Source: Gymnogyps californianus
Taxonomy: Eukaryota; Chordata; Aves; Accipitriformes; Cathartidae
DNA length: 64,000 nucleotides
Direction of reading: 5' to 3'
Assembly: GCF_018139145.2 (NCBI RefSeq)
Contig: NW_026114224.1
Span: forward strand, 434,001-498,000
In this document: piece by piece, positions 1-11,877 of the stretch
Numbering within the stretch: position 1 is the first letter of the stretch
How the letters are laid out: the number at the start of each line of letters is the position of its first letter
Program-made: the position numbers and the translations under genes
Notes under the pieces: generated by a model
What the model saw: the letters and a program-made list of their open reading frames with translations, nothing else
What the model was told of the DNA's origin: nothing
The model's database searches: none

Positions 1-515
1 GAGGAAATGTGCCCAGCCACAGCCGGCCACCGGCTGGGCAGCAGTCCCTGTGCCAGCCCGTCCCCCCAGCCCGCCCCCGTGGGTGAGTGCCCCGGGGGGT
101 GGAGGGGAGGTGGAGGTGGGGATCTGCCAGACCCATGCTGGCCGACCACAACTTGCCAGGTTGAATCCTCCAGGCAGACTGCGTGGGCCCCACCCGTTTA
201 CCTCTTAATGATTTCATGCCCTCTTGAACTCTCTCTTCAAAGTTCTTTTCAACTTTCCCTTACTGTACGTTTTGGCTATCGGTCTTGTGCCGATATTTAG
301 CCTTAGATGGAATGTACCACCTGCTTTGGGCTGCATTCCCAAGCAACCAACTCCGAGAAGCCCTGGGCCTGGTGTGCCGGGGGGCCGCTACCGGCCTCAC
401 ACTGTCCAGGGGCTGTGGCCTCGATCACAAGGACTTGGGTCCCCCGAGAGCGCTGCCAGGGAGGGGGGCTTCTGTACACCACGTCACATGCCCTACTGTG
501 GGGCAGGGATTTGGT

Positions 516-558
<43 letters not shown>

Positions 559-630
559 CGTTAATTGCTTTTCCTCCACTGACTAATAGGCTTAAATTCA
601 GCAGGTTGCCACATCTGATCTGAGGTTGCA
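1..630 (-). pseudogene. 28S rRNA 5' portion, decayed
   Basis: Read on the minus strand this is the start of vertebrate 28S rRNA. The conserved 5' end lies near 630 and the first core blocks follow through 540-590. The block around 224-350 covers the conserved stretch that precedes the D2 expansion, and D2-like sequence runs to the window edge. Many CpG positions of the functional gene appear here as TG or CA, and other core positions differ. Functional 28S tolerates almost no change in these blocks, so this is a non-functional copy. It is collinear with ITS2 and 5.8S to its right, so it came from a whole rDNA unit and not from a processed RNA. Confidence 0.9.
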
Positions 631-1340
631 AGCCCAAATGCACCGCGAGCGCTGCTGCGGTCTCACGCTGCCCAGCCGCCCTCCACCACACAGCGGAGGG
701 CGCGTGCAGGAAAGCCCCAGCCTGGAGATGGCCCAACACACATCAGACGCACCCGTAGATGGCCCTCAGGGATGATGGCCAGGGGCAACGGCCGGGTGGG
801 CACCCGGGCGGGACAGCGGAGGGCGGGTGGGTGGATGGTAAAATGGCGACCACACGTGCAGTTGCCACCGCCACCACCCCCAGGTCCCTGCTGCTGCCGC
901 CTGGAGTGTGGCGGGGGTTCAGGGAGAAATGGAGGGGGGGCGACAGGGATGACCCCCGTCCCTGGCACGCACGTGCGCGTGCGGCAGCATGACACGGTAC
1001 CACCGTGGTACCCACCCACAGACAGCCACCCACGTAGGAGGCCTGGGGCAAGGCCCGCACCTCCCCCACCACCACTGTGACAGGCCCAACCGGCCTGACA
1101 AACCCTGGTGGCCCCGGTGGGACAAGCTCCACCCAGTGGGCGCTCCAGGAGCAGGGAGCTTCGGAGTGCTCCCCGAGTCTCGATTTAAGGGGATGAAGGC
1201 CCTTGGCTGACACCACTGGGCTACGGGGAACTGCTCCCCGGCCTGGGGCCGCACATGGGCCTGCGAGGCAGCCCAGCTGCACCGCTGTGGCTGCCACCCT
1301 GCTGTGAGGTGAGGGGCGGTGGCCCAGCCAGTGGTTGATC
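631..1340 (-). other. ITS2-like spacer of the rDNA copy
   Basis: About 710 bp of very GC-rich sequence sit exactly between the 28S 5' end and the 5.8S 3' end, which is the place of ITS2. Spacers evolve too fast to confirm by eye, so the call rests on position and composition. Open frames here come from GC richness and are not genes. Confidence 0.75.
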
Positions 1341-1388
1341 AAGGGATGCTCAGACAGGCGTAGCCCCAGGAGGAACCCGGGGCTGCAA

Positions 1389-1431
<43 letters not shown>

Positions 1432-1497
1432 TCAATTCTCGCAGCTAGCTGCGTTCTTCATCAACCCACAAGCTGAGTGATCCACCACCAAGAGTTG
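1341..1497 (-). pseudogene. 5.8S rRNA, full length but decayed
   Basis: The minus strand holds a full 157-nt 5.8S rRNA from its 5' end (1497) to its 3' end (1341). The core around 1395-1460 is almost unchanged. Differences from the vertebrate sequence concentrate at CpG sites: the segment at 1461-1497 has CG changed to CA or TG several times, and the 3' end also carries changes. The length is exact, so no indel has fixed. The CpG decay suggests a copy that left the homogenised rDNA array and was methylated. Confidence 0.95.
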
Positions 1498-1830
1498 TCT
1501 GGCTTTTGGCTCTGCCCCGTGTGCCACCGGCTGCCAGTCTTTGCCCTGCCCCGCAGGGAACAGCTTTACCCCTCGTGCCAGTCGCCAATGGCTGCCGGAG
1601 CCTGCCGGTGGCTCTGCCTCTCCGTACCCCCCAGCCCCTCAGACACACTGGGCTGGCTTGTCTGGCAAGCGCCGGGGCACGGCTGTGTCAAACAGCTGGA
1701 AAGAGAGCCAGACCGCTTGGGGAAACCGCCATGATGACCGCCCAGTGCCCCACTTCGCCGGCCAAGCTGCAGGCGTTGCAGCCGCTCGCTAGCGCTGCTC
1801 CAGAGACCAGTCACCACTCGCTCCTATAGT
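1498..1830 (-). other. probable ITS1 remnant
   Basis: GC-rich sequence immediately upstream of 5.8S on the minus strand, where ITS1 belongs. I could not find the 18S 3' end. The rDNA copy therefore seems to break within ITS1, somewhere between about 1800 and 2040, where composition becomes AT-richer. Confidence 0.45.
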
Positions 1831-3104
1831 ACGGACTGGCACGTCCCCACCCCCAGCATGCTTCGAGAGCGGCGCCTCTGCCCACCAGGGAGGCACGCCA
1901 ACAATGCCAACTTTTACAACGATGTAACTGGAGGCAGTGAAAAACAGCAACCCCTTCGGCAGCTCCAAGGAAGTGGTGGGGACAACAGGTCTACCCCTCA
2001 GCCCTGGAAATGCAGCTAAATCCTGCTGGAGCCGGGTAGACTTGGCCACCCTTTTCATTCTTAATCTGTTTAGTTCATGCTTTATTGATGCTATATAGCA
2101 CGAATTGTTTAAAACCAAATGTCATTTGATACTAAGTCAAAAGCCTCCCAAAGATCTAAGCCTATTACATCTGGACAGTTCCCTTTATCAAAAAAATCTG
2201 TAATCTCATCACAGAGTAAAATCAGGTTTGCTTGACAAGCCCTGTTTTCCATAAAAACAGATTGATTTGCCTAGTTGTATTCCCTTCTTTAATTCTTCAG
2301 AGAAGAGATTCTGTATGGAGATTTCTACAACATTGTCCTGGATTGATGTTACATATCCCTTTCAGTCTGCTTGCATTTTTGCAACATTGGCAAGACATTA
2401 CTACCGTTGGAGGCTGCTGGGCTGGCTGTGCTGCTCTGAGATGACAGAAGAATTAATTTCTCAGAAAACTGGTCTTGCAGTTCAATTCCGGTGCTGTATC
2501 CTCAAACAAAACGAGGCTGCTACATTTGAGGAACATGGGTGGAAATCTCACCTGCCATCCCAAAGTTACGCTGTGGTATTTCTTCACTTTTTGTCACTTT
2601 CCTCGAGCTTGGTAAATCTTTTGCGGTGTCTGAAGCAAAGGCCCATAGCTTCTTCCTGTTTGTAACAGTGGATGTCTGGGTCTTCACAGGTTGGCTTGTT
2701 GTGGGGCACCACTTGTACCCTGGATTTCCCTTCATAAATGCATCCTTGTACTAGAAAAGGAAAGGAAAATTACCAGTCATTGCAGTCATGACATTATACT
2801 ATCCACAGGGCAATACAGTGCACTGCTTGTAAGAGGATTTAATACAGTAAATAATCCTTAAATATCTTGATTTTTTAACAATTTAATCACATGCTTAGAG
2901 CCTGACTGCCAACAAAATCTAACAAGAAGAAATATTAAGATAAGTAGAGCTGTATTTAAAAAACTGGAGTTTCTCTTTCCTCTCCTGAGAGTTTATCACC
3001 CAGAGCAGGCTGAAGTTCTAATCCTGCAAACTGCTCCCCAGTGCTTGTATGCTCACTCTGGGAAACAAAGACAGTTATTTGAATTCCTTTGGAGGTACTG
3101 TCTT
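1831..3104. other. unassigned intergenic sequence
   Basis: AT-richer than the rDNA copy to its left. I see no gene, RNA or repeat family that I can name. Confidence 0.5.
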
Positions 3105-4490
3105 TGTTTACTTTCTAGTTTGAATGAAATGAAAACAAACATTTAGCCATAAATGCAGCATGACGCTCCTTACCTTGCACTCATTCTTCTCTAATAGTTC
3201 TGTACCTTAGAATATTTGAGTATATTCTTTCCCAAACCAGACTCTGAAAATAAACCACTACCAGTATCACCTCATCGTCAGTAACTTCTGATACATCATC
3301 CCACTGTTCCTTCCAAAATGTACCATGCTGCACGGCTGCACAAAATAAACTGGGACTATTTAAAACTTTCTTTGGCCTGGAGCACACAGTACACATCTTG
3401 CAGTTGTTTGCTATATTCTTGGTATGAGGCAGCAAAATGAACGCAGCCAAGCTACACATAGGGGGGTTGGGGGAAAAGGTCTGGATCCTAGACAGTGTGG
3501 GGGGTAGGGGGAAGGATGGGAACCTATTTTGTCCTCAGAATGCAACAGTGATGTTTTCCAAATACCTTGCTGACCAGACCAAAACAAGATTTTTGAACAT
3601 TAACAGCAATAAAAAGAGCACATTTCAGTATTTTAAATGTGTTGCTGTGCAAGATGGAGAATGGACGAATCAGAGGAACGTGCCACGCAGTCCAGCTGCA
3701 TATGTCCGCCTAACAACTGATGGGGCTGGCTGCTGTGGGAGGCTACCCAGTAAGGACCAGTGCCAACTGCAGGGAGGAGGAACCTAATACCTTCCCATGC
3801 ACTCAGTAGCTCTCGATGGCAGCAAACGACCAGAAGAGCTGTTTATCCTGAAGTACATGGCAGGGCAGCTGCAGGAAGTTTCTTCTGTGACTGCACATGT
3901 TCCAACCCACCCAGCTGTCATCAGTCCCTGTTATGGCACAGAGAAACACCTCTGTTTCATGCACATGCCTGCACAGAAACACACGCAGAGGGAAAAAATC
4001 TCCTTGGGTATCACATACAGAAATAGCACTGAAAACCTTGTCCTCTGATAGAGTCACTGCAGTGTTTTCCCAGATCAATAAACAGCATGCCTTGGGGCAG
4101 GATCACCATCGCATGTGTATCGCTTGCTTTCACTTCCATCTCAATCTATCAGCTTGCACTTGCTACCTCCAGACTGTAGCAAGGATAAAAACGATTCAGT
4201 TTACAAGAAGCACAGCACCATGTGAACCCGCTGCGTGAAGTCCTGTATTTATAGAAATGGCTATAAAGAATATAGCCATAATAGTCTGCAGGGACCACTG
4301 ACCTACATACATGCTGTATTTTTCTGAACAGGGCCTATGTATTAAATCTGCAAACTAAGGACTGCAACACCTCTCACCTTGCCCCTTTTCTCTTTCCCTC
4401 AGTTTGGTGTTGGAGCTCATTTCACCGTGAAGGTACGCCACAAAAATAGCCTCACAGAGGGAAAGGAAGGGGAGAAGATAAGGGAAGAGG
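3105..4490. repeat. left arm of inverted repeat
   Basis: The reverse complement of this segment reappears at 21296-22690. Matching runs include the stretches at 3190-3440, 3560-3660, 3800-4080 and 4380-4480. By eye the clearest 290 bp are about 94 percent identical, with a few small indels. The arm ends at the start of the ERVL fragment at 4492. Open frames exist in both arms, but differences between them are mostly amino-acid changing, so I do not call a gene. Confidence 0.9.
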
Positions 4491-4491
4491 T

Positions 4492-4892
4492 GTGTCCTGG
4501 TTTCGACTGGGATAGAGTTAATTTTCTTCTTAGTAGCTGGGACAGTGCTGTGTTTTAGAAGGAATTCTAATTTAGAAGGAATTCTAATCCATTTTTACCA
4601 AAAGCGAGTGGAGAATCCTATGACCAGCACTAGAGGGGCCCTGCCTCCAGCCAGGTGGAGAAGAGAGGCAACTGGGTTTACTGGACTGTGCGGATCCAAT
4701 GGCCTGGCACATCAGATCCACAGGAGTATAAAGCTCTAGTAGACACCGGTGCACAGTGTACCCTAATGCTATAAAGGGGTAGAACGTATTTGTATTTCTG
4801 GGGTGACAGAGGGATCTCAACAGCTAACTGTATTGGAGGCTGAAATAAGCCTAACTGGGAATGAGTGGCAAAAGCACCCTATTTGACTGACC
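4492..4892 (+). mobile_element. ERVL-like fragment: LTR start plus protease region
   Basis: Positions 4497-4560 match the 5' end of the avian LTR family seen complete at 35527-36118. The sequence then jumps to coding remnants. A retroviral aspartic protease active-site block (DTGA) is encoded near 4740-4755, and a second block at 4797-4885 is nearly identical to 30675-30770. LTR and protease are joined by a deletion. The element runs into the assembly gap, so its 3' extent is unknown. Confidence 0.7.
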
Positions 4893-5392
4893 NNNNNNNN
4901 NNNNNNNNNNNNNNNNNNNNNNNNNNNNNNNNNNNNNNNNNNNNNNNNNNNNNNNNNNNNNNNNNNNNNNNNNNNNNNNNNNNNNNNNNNNNNNNNNNNN
5001 NNNNNNNNNNNNNNNNNNNNNNNNNNNNNNNNNNNNNNNNNNNNNNNNNNNNNNNNNNNNNNNNNNNNNNNNNNNNNNNNNNNNNNNNNNNNNNNNNNNN
5101 NNNNNNNNNNNNNNNNNNNNNNNNNNNNNNNNNNNNNNNNNNNNNNNNNNNNNNNNNNNNNNNNNNNNNNNNNNNNNNNNNNNNNNNNNNNNNNNNNNNN
5201 NNNNNNNNNNNNNNNNNNNNNNNNNNNNNNNNNNNNNNNNNNNNNNNNNNNNNNNNNNNNNNNNNNNNNNNNNNNNNNNNNNNNNNNNNNNNNNNNNNNN
5301 NNNNNNNNNNNNNNNNNNNNNNNNNNNNNNNNNNNNNNNNNNNNNNNNNNNNNNNNNNNNNNNNNNNNNNNNNNNNNNNNNNNNNNNNNNNN
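4893..5392. other. assembly gap (500 N)
   Basis: Exactly 500 undetermined bases. Long open frames across it are artefacts. Confidence 1.
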
Positions 5393-5579
5393 GCCACCAA
5401 CCACCCAGGCTGCTGTGAGCGTGTCACTGCACACATGCAACAGCACACCGCACCCACCCCCCCCCCCCACTTCATGTGACCCAGCGCATTATGACAAAAG
5501 GCCCGCATCACGTGGGCATGGCAGCCCCCGCCCTCTTCATCCTAACACCAAGCACCCCATAGGGGAGGAGGGGCTCGTC

Positions 5580-6030
5580 TGCCCTGGGCTTGTCACCCCA
5601 GGCTGCTGGTGTCCCTGCTGTCCCCCTGGCCTGTCACCGCCCAGTGTCCTGTCACCCTCCAGGCCTCTCACTGCCTGGTGTCCCTGTTGTCACACCCCGA
5701 GCCTGTCACTGCCCAGTGTCCTTCCACCCCCTGGGCCTGTGGTGTCCCTCCTGTCACCCCCCGGGCCTGTCACTGCCCGGTGTCCTGTCACCCCCCAGGT
5801 CTGTGGTACCCCTCCTGTCACTCCCTGGGCCTGTCACTGCCCAGTGTCCTGGCAACCCCTGGGCCTGTGGTGTCCCTCCTGTCACCCCCCAGGCCTTCAC
5901 CACCCAGCATCACCTCCCGTCAGCCCCTGGGCCTCTGGTGGCTCTCCCAACAGCCCTGGGCCCATCACCGCCCAATGTCCTGTCACCCCCCCCAGCCTGT
6001 CACCACCCACTGTCCCCTCCTCTCAGCAGC
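5580..6030. repeat. C-rich minisatellite
   Basis: Degenerate tandem copies of a unit built on CCTGTCACTGCCCAGTGTCC followed by CTGTCACCCCC-like sequence, with period roughly 30-60 bp and variable. A C-run at 5456-5468 lies just outside. Open frames in all plus frames reflect the repeat and do not indicate coding. Confidence 0.7.
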
Positions 6031-6049
6031 CAGACAGGGCAAGAGAGTC

Positions 6050-6699
6050 TGGGGAGATGCAGCAGGCTTTGCCATGTGGCGCTCGGCTGCCCACGCCACA
6101 GGGCCAGCGAAGGGAGGGGACATCTCAGTGTGTTTGAGTGTATCTTGGTGCATTTATGGAAAGGTCAGTCAAAGAAGCCAATGACCATTTATGTTTATTG
6201 CTATAAACCAATGTACTTCCCACCTGTGGCACACCCACAGTTGCTTGAACTCTGGAGAGGAGGACTACAAAGGAAGGAAGGAACTTGAGGTTCATTTAGC
6301 CTTCATTTAGGTTTAGCGTTAGGAGGTGCCCCAGGACAATATTTCTTGCTTTCTCAATCATCACAGCCGCTGCTGCAACAGCCCTAGCACATGAAATCAG
6401 GCCTTGAATTAGGAGGTCTAGTTCTGCTGAGTAATATGCTACAGCTTGCAGATGTTTCTGGGCCAACTGACTATTCCTTTCTGTTCATGTAGATATAATA
6501 CAAAAGGCTTCTTGTAGCCTGGCAGGGCTAATGAGTGAGCTTCCACGACTGCTTAGTTTAGATCTTTAAATGCCTTTTGGGTTTCCGCAGTCAGGAAACC
6601 CTTTTGATTTCAGTGCTGTCCTCTACACCCAAGGGATAGTTAGTTTTGCTATTTGTGTCTGTTCGGTTTTCCTGTTAATAGCGATTTGGAAGCCTAGGT
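6050..6699. other. unassigned, probably ERV-flanking or decayed env
   Basis: No recognisable gene. It leads into the env remnant that starts near 6700 and may be a more decayed part of the same element. Confidence 0.3.
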
Positions 6700-7980
6700 T
6701 TTAATATGGTAGCCTTGTCTATACGCCTGTGGTGGAATATGGATTATATATATTCATTCCATAATTTGGCCATCGCCACAGTCCAAACTACAGCAGCAGA
6801 GGCAAATAAGCCCGACTGTTGGATATACATTAAAAGCCCATCCTCTACCAGAAATCAACTCTCCTGGGTATCTGTCCCATTGAATTCTCAGTGGTACAAG
6901 GACGGGCATCTATGTTATGAATTTTCACTGAAGAAAGGAAGCGTACCACCCTTCCACCAAGAAGAGTTTGTCTCTAGTCTAAAAGGGGACCCCTAGGTAT
7001 GCTTGAAGAGCAAACCTATTGACAAAGTTACTCTGTAGGGGCTGGGAACTGGAAATGCCAATAGAGCCTTAAATTAATAGAATGGATGGAAATGGACAAT
7101 TCAGATCTTAGGACCATACCGATGAAAAAGGGAATCTTATGCCTGGAACGTTCCATAGATCTGTTCCTATGCCTAATGGCAATCAGTATTCCTCCACAGA
7201 TTTTTCCAAAACCTTACTATATACCACATCCACTGAGAGTGGAAGGGAGATTCTCCAGAAGCCCTTACATAAAACCTATTCTAATAAGCCATCACACTGT
7301 AGACTTCTTCCTGGACAGAGTATATCAGGCCCTGCAGAGTCTGAGACAATGTGGATATTCGCAGATAGATTAACTTGGTATTCTGCAGGAAGCCATAATC
7401 AAACTAAAGATAATGTTAAAAGTTTGGTTGCTACTACAGGCCTATAGTATCCTCATTGCTCTGAGTCATCTACTCTGGGTCCGAACCTTACTGGTTTTCC
7501 TAAACAACCAAATCCGGCACATGCTAACCCTTTTACAGGAAATAATGAAACCGCAGATAGTATTACAGCCCTAAAGGAAGAAATCAAATTATTATCACAA
7601 ATGGTAATATAGAATCGATTAGCCGTAGACCATCTTTTAGAAATACAGGGCAGAGTATGTGCATTATTGAATAATAGCTGTTGGGTTTTTTATGTAAATG
7701 AAGAGCAGAAAAATGAAACTGATAGAAACAGGATAAAGACTCACTTAAAAATATTACATGAAGTAAAGCAGGGATCTCCCCTAAATCTAGCCACCCAAGT
7801 AGGTGGCTAACCTCTTGGCTCCCAGACTTAGGTAGAGAACTGCGAACTAAAAGGAGCTGGGTTGCTGTATTCACTCTCTTGTTTTGCTTTGTAATTATAT
7901 GTGTGTGTTTACAGTATTATATTACCTTATGCTCCACTTACGACTTAAATAATTAATAGTATAGTGTGACCCTGACAGTC
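6700..7980 (+). pseudogene. class I ERV env, heavily broken
   Basis: A gammaretroviral-type envelope gene with many stops and frame changes. The SU part near 6790-6850 encodes the CWxx motif context (asparagine-lysine-proline-aspartate, then CWIY), where the CWxC covalent-link motif would be, with its second cysteine lost. The TM part at about 7613-7700 encodes the leucine-rich immunosuppressive-domain region followed by C-x6-C, with tryptophan where the third cysteine of CX6CC is expected. A hydrophobic anchor near 7855-7930 follows. It is directly followed by a polypurine tract and a 3' LTR, so it is the 3' end of a provirus whose gag-pol side is missing. Confidence 0.75.
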
Positions 7981-7998
7981 AAAAAAAAAAGGAGGGAC
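7981..7998 (+). other. polypurine tract
   Basis: Ten A followed by GGAGGGAC, directly before the TG of the LTR. This is the expected plus-strand primer site of the provirus. Confidence 0.8.
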
Positions 7999-8581
7999 TG
8001 TTAGAAAAATCTCATTCCCTAACTATTGTACCAATTTGTCTTGAGAGTATGAAATCGTATGAACTTTCTGAAGATACATATAGTTTACATTGTATACTGC
8101 ACAGTCATGGTTCAGTCAGCATGAATAAAGGACCCCAGCTCATTGCAAGGGAGAAGGACAGCCCCCACCCTGAAGAAGAAAGGATACCCCTGGACTACCC
8201 AGATCACGCCAGCATCCCAGCCCCTCCAACACCTTTGTGAAACCCTCTCCTTATCTGGCATTAGAGATAAGGAACTGCAGCAAGACTGACTCCAGGGACG
8301 TCTAGATCAAGAAAGCAGCAGATAGATGACGATGCCACAGAACTAGAGTTGCTTTGCAAAACAGCAGTATATGTGTGTGTCAAATAGCAATTGGTCAAAT
8401 CATCTTGTACCTGAATGCTTGAAAGGTCTAAAAACCATGTGTAAAACTGCATTTGGGGTGCCCCAGTTTGATTGGGACACCTCATGTGCATGAATAGAGC
8501 ATGTAATTCTTGTGATTCTATACTTTGTCTCCTAGCCTCTCTCCTCGGACGGCACGGGCCAGTTGCAAAATTTGCGTGACA
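7999..8581 (+). mobile_element. 3' LTR of class I ERV
   Basis: It starts TG right after the polypurine tract and can be ended at CA (8580-8581), giving about 583 bp, typical for gammaretrovirus-like LTRs. No matching 5' LTR is present in the window, so I could not test a target duplication. Confidence 0.7.
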
Positions 8582-10165
8582 ATATCCCTCTCCCCATTCT
8601 GAAAATTATCCTCGAAGGCCGAGAATTGCCCCTAGGGGTAGGCCCAGAAGCCTACCGTTCAGCAGTGCACACTTTACCTCCATCATCGTGCTGTCCTCCT
8701 AGGAAATGATTGTTCAGGAAGGACTCCCACTGAAACCATAACTCGAATAGGACTGCCACAAGAATAGGAGAGCGATGCATCCTCCTCTCCTATGCAAGAT
8801 GCTCCCCCTTTCGACCCCAGTAATACTTTAGGAGTATGGTTTACAGATAGAAGATATAAGATCTACTATACACTGCTTCTAGACTGAAGGCTGACAGCAG
8901 TGTATAAGGATAGTCCTTCCTGGACATCTCACTCCTGGGCAGAAATCCTAGAGACTTCCTTTAAGGACAGAAATCCAAAGAGCTACAATAAGCTTTGTAA
9001 AACAAGCACAGCAAAGAAAAAGCAAGCAAACAAACAAAAAAATGACACCTGAGGCACCAATGAGGAACAAAAGCTCTCTCATTAAGTCCACTACCCCTCA
9101 CAAAACAGACAAGTGGCTTAAAGAGATTCCTGCAAAGAAACCACGGATGGAAGATAACCCTGATAACTCCAGCACAAGTGACCAACATGGAAACGGCAGC
9201 GCTCACCCTTCTCCTGCTCCTCCTCCAAGCTCTTCACCAGCCACATGAAGAGGCAAAACCAAGGATGATCGAATTAGATCTAAGAAGAAATTGCCCCCCC
9301 CAAATTCAAAATGATCAAGAAGTCTATATGAAATACGGATTCACATCCACTGTCATGGATGATGAACCTCGCCCTAAGCACACGTCGCGCCTTGAGATAG
9401 GAGCTAAGGGCTGCATGAAGTCACCACCATGAGCAGACATTCAAACCCGAAGCATCCGGAACACGCAGACAAACCTCCACCATTTTTTCACCAATGTTTC
9501 AAGTCACGCGATACTCAGTCCAGGACATACGAAATGTCACTAAACTTAACGATAGCAGCCTCTTTGCAGGTTTCTTACTCAAAAGCAAGAACCAAAAAGC
9601 CACGTACCCTTGGGGAAACCCTTGTCCTTCTGTGAGGCTGGTGTCTTCCCACAGCAGGAGAAGACCATGAATTTGGAAGTTTGCATAAATTCAGAAGTAC
9701 ACTTAGTCTTCTGGCAGTCATTACCTATCGGCCAGAAGTCCTCTCACCCCTCCCCAGAACTGCCCGTTAGTCGCCTGGCAGTCATTCTACATGAACCACA
9801 AGTCCTCCATACCTACCGACTCACCAGAAATGAGTTGGACGGCACCCGAAGTGACAGTGCCTGACCTGCAGTTGACATATTAGACCAGAAATGACGACTT
9901 CAAGACAGAAAATATTACACAATCCACCACAACAGCAAAAAAACCAACTAGAATAAACATCGTACAAACCCTAAAAAGGCAAACAAGCTGAAAAAAAGGA
10001 CTCTCCACAAAAAAAGACCACCCAGAACACAAGATAAGGTAAAAATAACATAACCTCAGGAACCCACAGATTCTGTGCATAAAAGCAAGACGCTTTAATC
10101 CTAACTCACTTAACCTCTGGCATACCCCTGTCACCCCACAACCCTAGCACATTGCAGCCCTAAGA
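8582..10165 (+). other. unassigned, possibly decayed retroviral pol/env debris
   Basis: Short broken frames hint at retroviral origin. A WFTD-like block near 8840 resembles an RNase H start. A leucine-rich leader-like peptide is encoded from 9187 (METAALTLLLLLLQ). Another frame (9425-9665) carries two N-glycosylation-like sites. None is long enough for a family call. I keep it as unassigned. Confidence 0.25.
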
Positions 10166-10416
10166 TATAAAAAAATGGAACACAAACTCGCTGGGGGTCT
10201 CTGCCAGGGCCTTCAGGTGGCCTCAGATCTCAAACATCATAACTTCAAAGTGGGAGTGAGACAGAGCCACCAGGACATCACCAGCATCCATTTTCACACC
10301 CTGAAAAAGTGCTTGGGTTAAACACTCCCAGGGAGAAAGGCTGAGGCACTCGGAGACTTTGAACTGGCCAGCCATGACCACTGGGCTTCAGCTCATCATT
10401 TCTGTGCCAGAGCCAC

Positions 10417-10450
10417 CAGGTATGAGCTCAGGTATGAGCTCAGGTATGAG
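10417..10450. repeat. 12-bp tandem repeat, 2.8 copies
   Basis: CAGGTATGAGCT repeated head to tail, immediately before the pyrimidine-rich tract. Confidence 0.9.
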
Positions 10451-11250
10451 TTTTCTTTCTCCACATCTCTCTCCCCTGCTCCCTGTCCTTCTCTTTTTTC
10501 TATTGCTGTCTCCTGCTTCCTGGCCTTATTTTTCCTCTCTTTCCTGCAGCCTGTCCCCTCTTTCCTGCCTGCATCCCCTGCTCAGCTGGCTGGGCCTTTT
10601 CTCTTCTCTCTGGGCCTCCACCCTGCTCCCCATCCCCTTTTGCTCTTCCTCCATCTCCATCCTGGAGGCCATTGCTGTTCTGTCCTTCTCTGCCTCCTTG
10701 TCCTGATCTGCATCCCTCTGTTTCTCAGTCTCTTGGGATTGTTTCCCATCTTTCCCTTGCTCTGTCTCCTGCTCTCTGTCATTCCCTCTCCCTTTCTCTC
10801 TCCTCTTCCATTTTCCTCTCACCCTCACCCTTCTCTCCCTCTGTCCGGCTCTCGGTCCCATTTCTCTGTCACTCCACTCTCCTCGTGCCTTTTCTGTCTC
10901 TCTGCCCCCCCATCCCACTCTCATCCTGCCTGTGTCTGACCGTCTCGCTGTCCTCCTTCCTGCCAGTCGTCTTCTCTCTGTGTGCCTCTGTCCTGCTGCT
11001 TATCACTATTTTTCCCGCTGCATTCCGCTGTCCCCTTCCCCTCCATCTCTTTCCAACTCTATCCCTGTGCCAGCTCCTCACCAGCATTTTTCCTTCCTCC
11101 ACTCCCTGCCCAGCTCTGTCTGTGTTCTCCTCGTCCCTCTGGTCATCTCCCGTCCCTCAGTTCAGCTCCCATCCATCTCCTGCCATCTCACTGCCCTTTT
11201 CCACCCCTCTCTGCTGATCTGTCCCCCTCTCCTCATCCTCCCTCCACCAG
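10451..11250. repeat. pyrimidine-rich tract, about 800 bp
   Basis: The plus strand is overwhelmingly C and T with degenerate CTCTGTCC, CCCTGTC and TTCTCTC motifs. Such tracts can form triplex (H-DNA) structures. The long open frames on both strands (TC-rich Ser/Leu/Pro and GA-rich Arg/Glu/Lys) are products of composition. Confidence 0.8.
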
Positions 11251-11670
11251 GTCTCTGGGGCCAGGGCCGGTGGAGCCTCAGGGAGGCGGCCATGGGGCCT
11301 GCGGGGGGACGGGGTCTAGCCTGGGAAACGGTGTCCCCGCAGGGTCAGACCGCAGGAAGGAGCGCCCCATGGCATGCCGGGAGCTGTAGTCCTGGGGCAC
11401 GGGGCTGCCAGGCAGCCATGTTGGTCTTCGGAGATGTAGTCTGTGCTCCAGCTGCAGCCTGGCTGAGGTGAGGACTGGCCTGCCTGTGAGGCCAGCAAGG
11501 CTTTTGGGTTAGCTCTTTTGGGGTAGCTCTAAGCTGGAGCCGGGCCCGGCCGGGGTAGTCCCGGCAGTGACCTGAGAGCTGGGGAGGGGAAGGAGATGGA
11601 GACAGACCACCCCCTGGGCACAGGCACTGGGCACCCCGACTCCCAGAGCCCCCCTGAGCCACCCCAGCCT
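11251..11670. promoter_or_regulatory. GC-rich, CpG-containing promoter-like patch
   Basis: GC-rich with many CpGs, flanked by AT-richer DNA, and containing a ZNF143-type SBS motif at 11372-11391. This is the composition of a vertebrate CpG-island promoter. I cannot assign a transcript: no clear first exon with a donor stands out on either strand. Confidence 0.35.
11372..11391 (-). promoter_or_regulatory. ZNF143/THAP11 (SBS)-like motif
   Basis: The minus strand reads GACTACAGCTCCCGGCATGC, close to the ACTACAA-TTCCCAGCATGC promoter element bound by ZNF143. It lies inside the CpG-rich patch. Confidence 0.5.
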
Positions 11671-11877
11671 TTTTAGTTACTACGATAATAGGAGTAGTGC
11701 ATTTTTCTGTTAACACTTACAGGGCTTTCACTACAACTGCCCTGTTCAGGGACTGGGAATATTCAGGTGCCTTGGAAAACTACCAGCCAGATGATGATTG
11801 TTCAAGCCTTGTTCCCCTTGCTAGAAAACACTTCATTTTTAAATACATCCTTGCATGGGCAAGATCCAGGCAATCGG

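Noticed and set aside
3181..4078. Similar reading frames in both inverted-repeat arms (for example the stretch at 3459-3181 and 22407-22613)
   Set aside because: Differences between arms are mostly amino-acid changing and there is no splice or start context, so shared frames reflect recent duplication, not selection.
4817..5511. Open frames of about 200 codons across the N run (and likewise at 58974-59730)
   Set aside because: They consist of undetermined bases.
10526..11471. Overlapping long frames on both strands (Ser/Leu/Pro-rich and Arg/Glu/Lys-rich)
   Set aside because: Product of the pyrimidine-rich tract; several frames are open at once.
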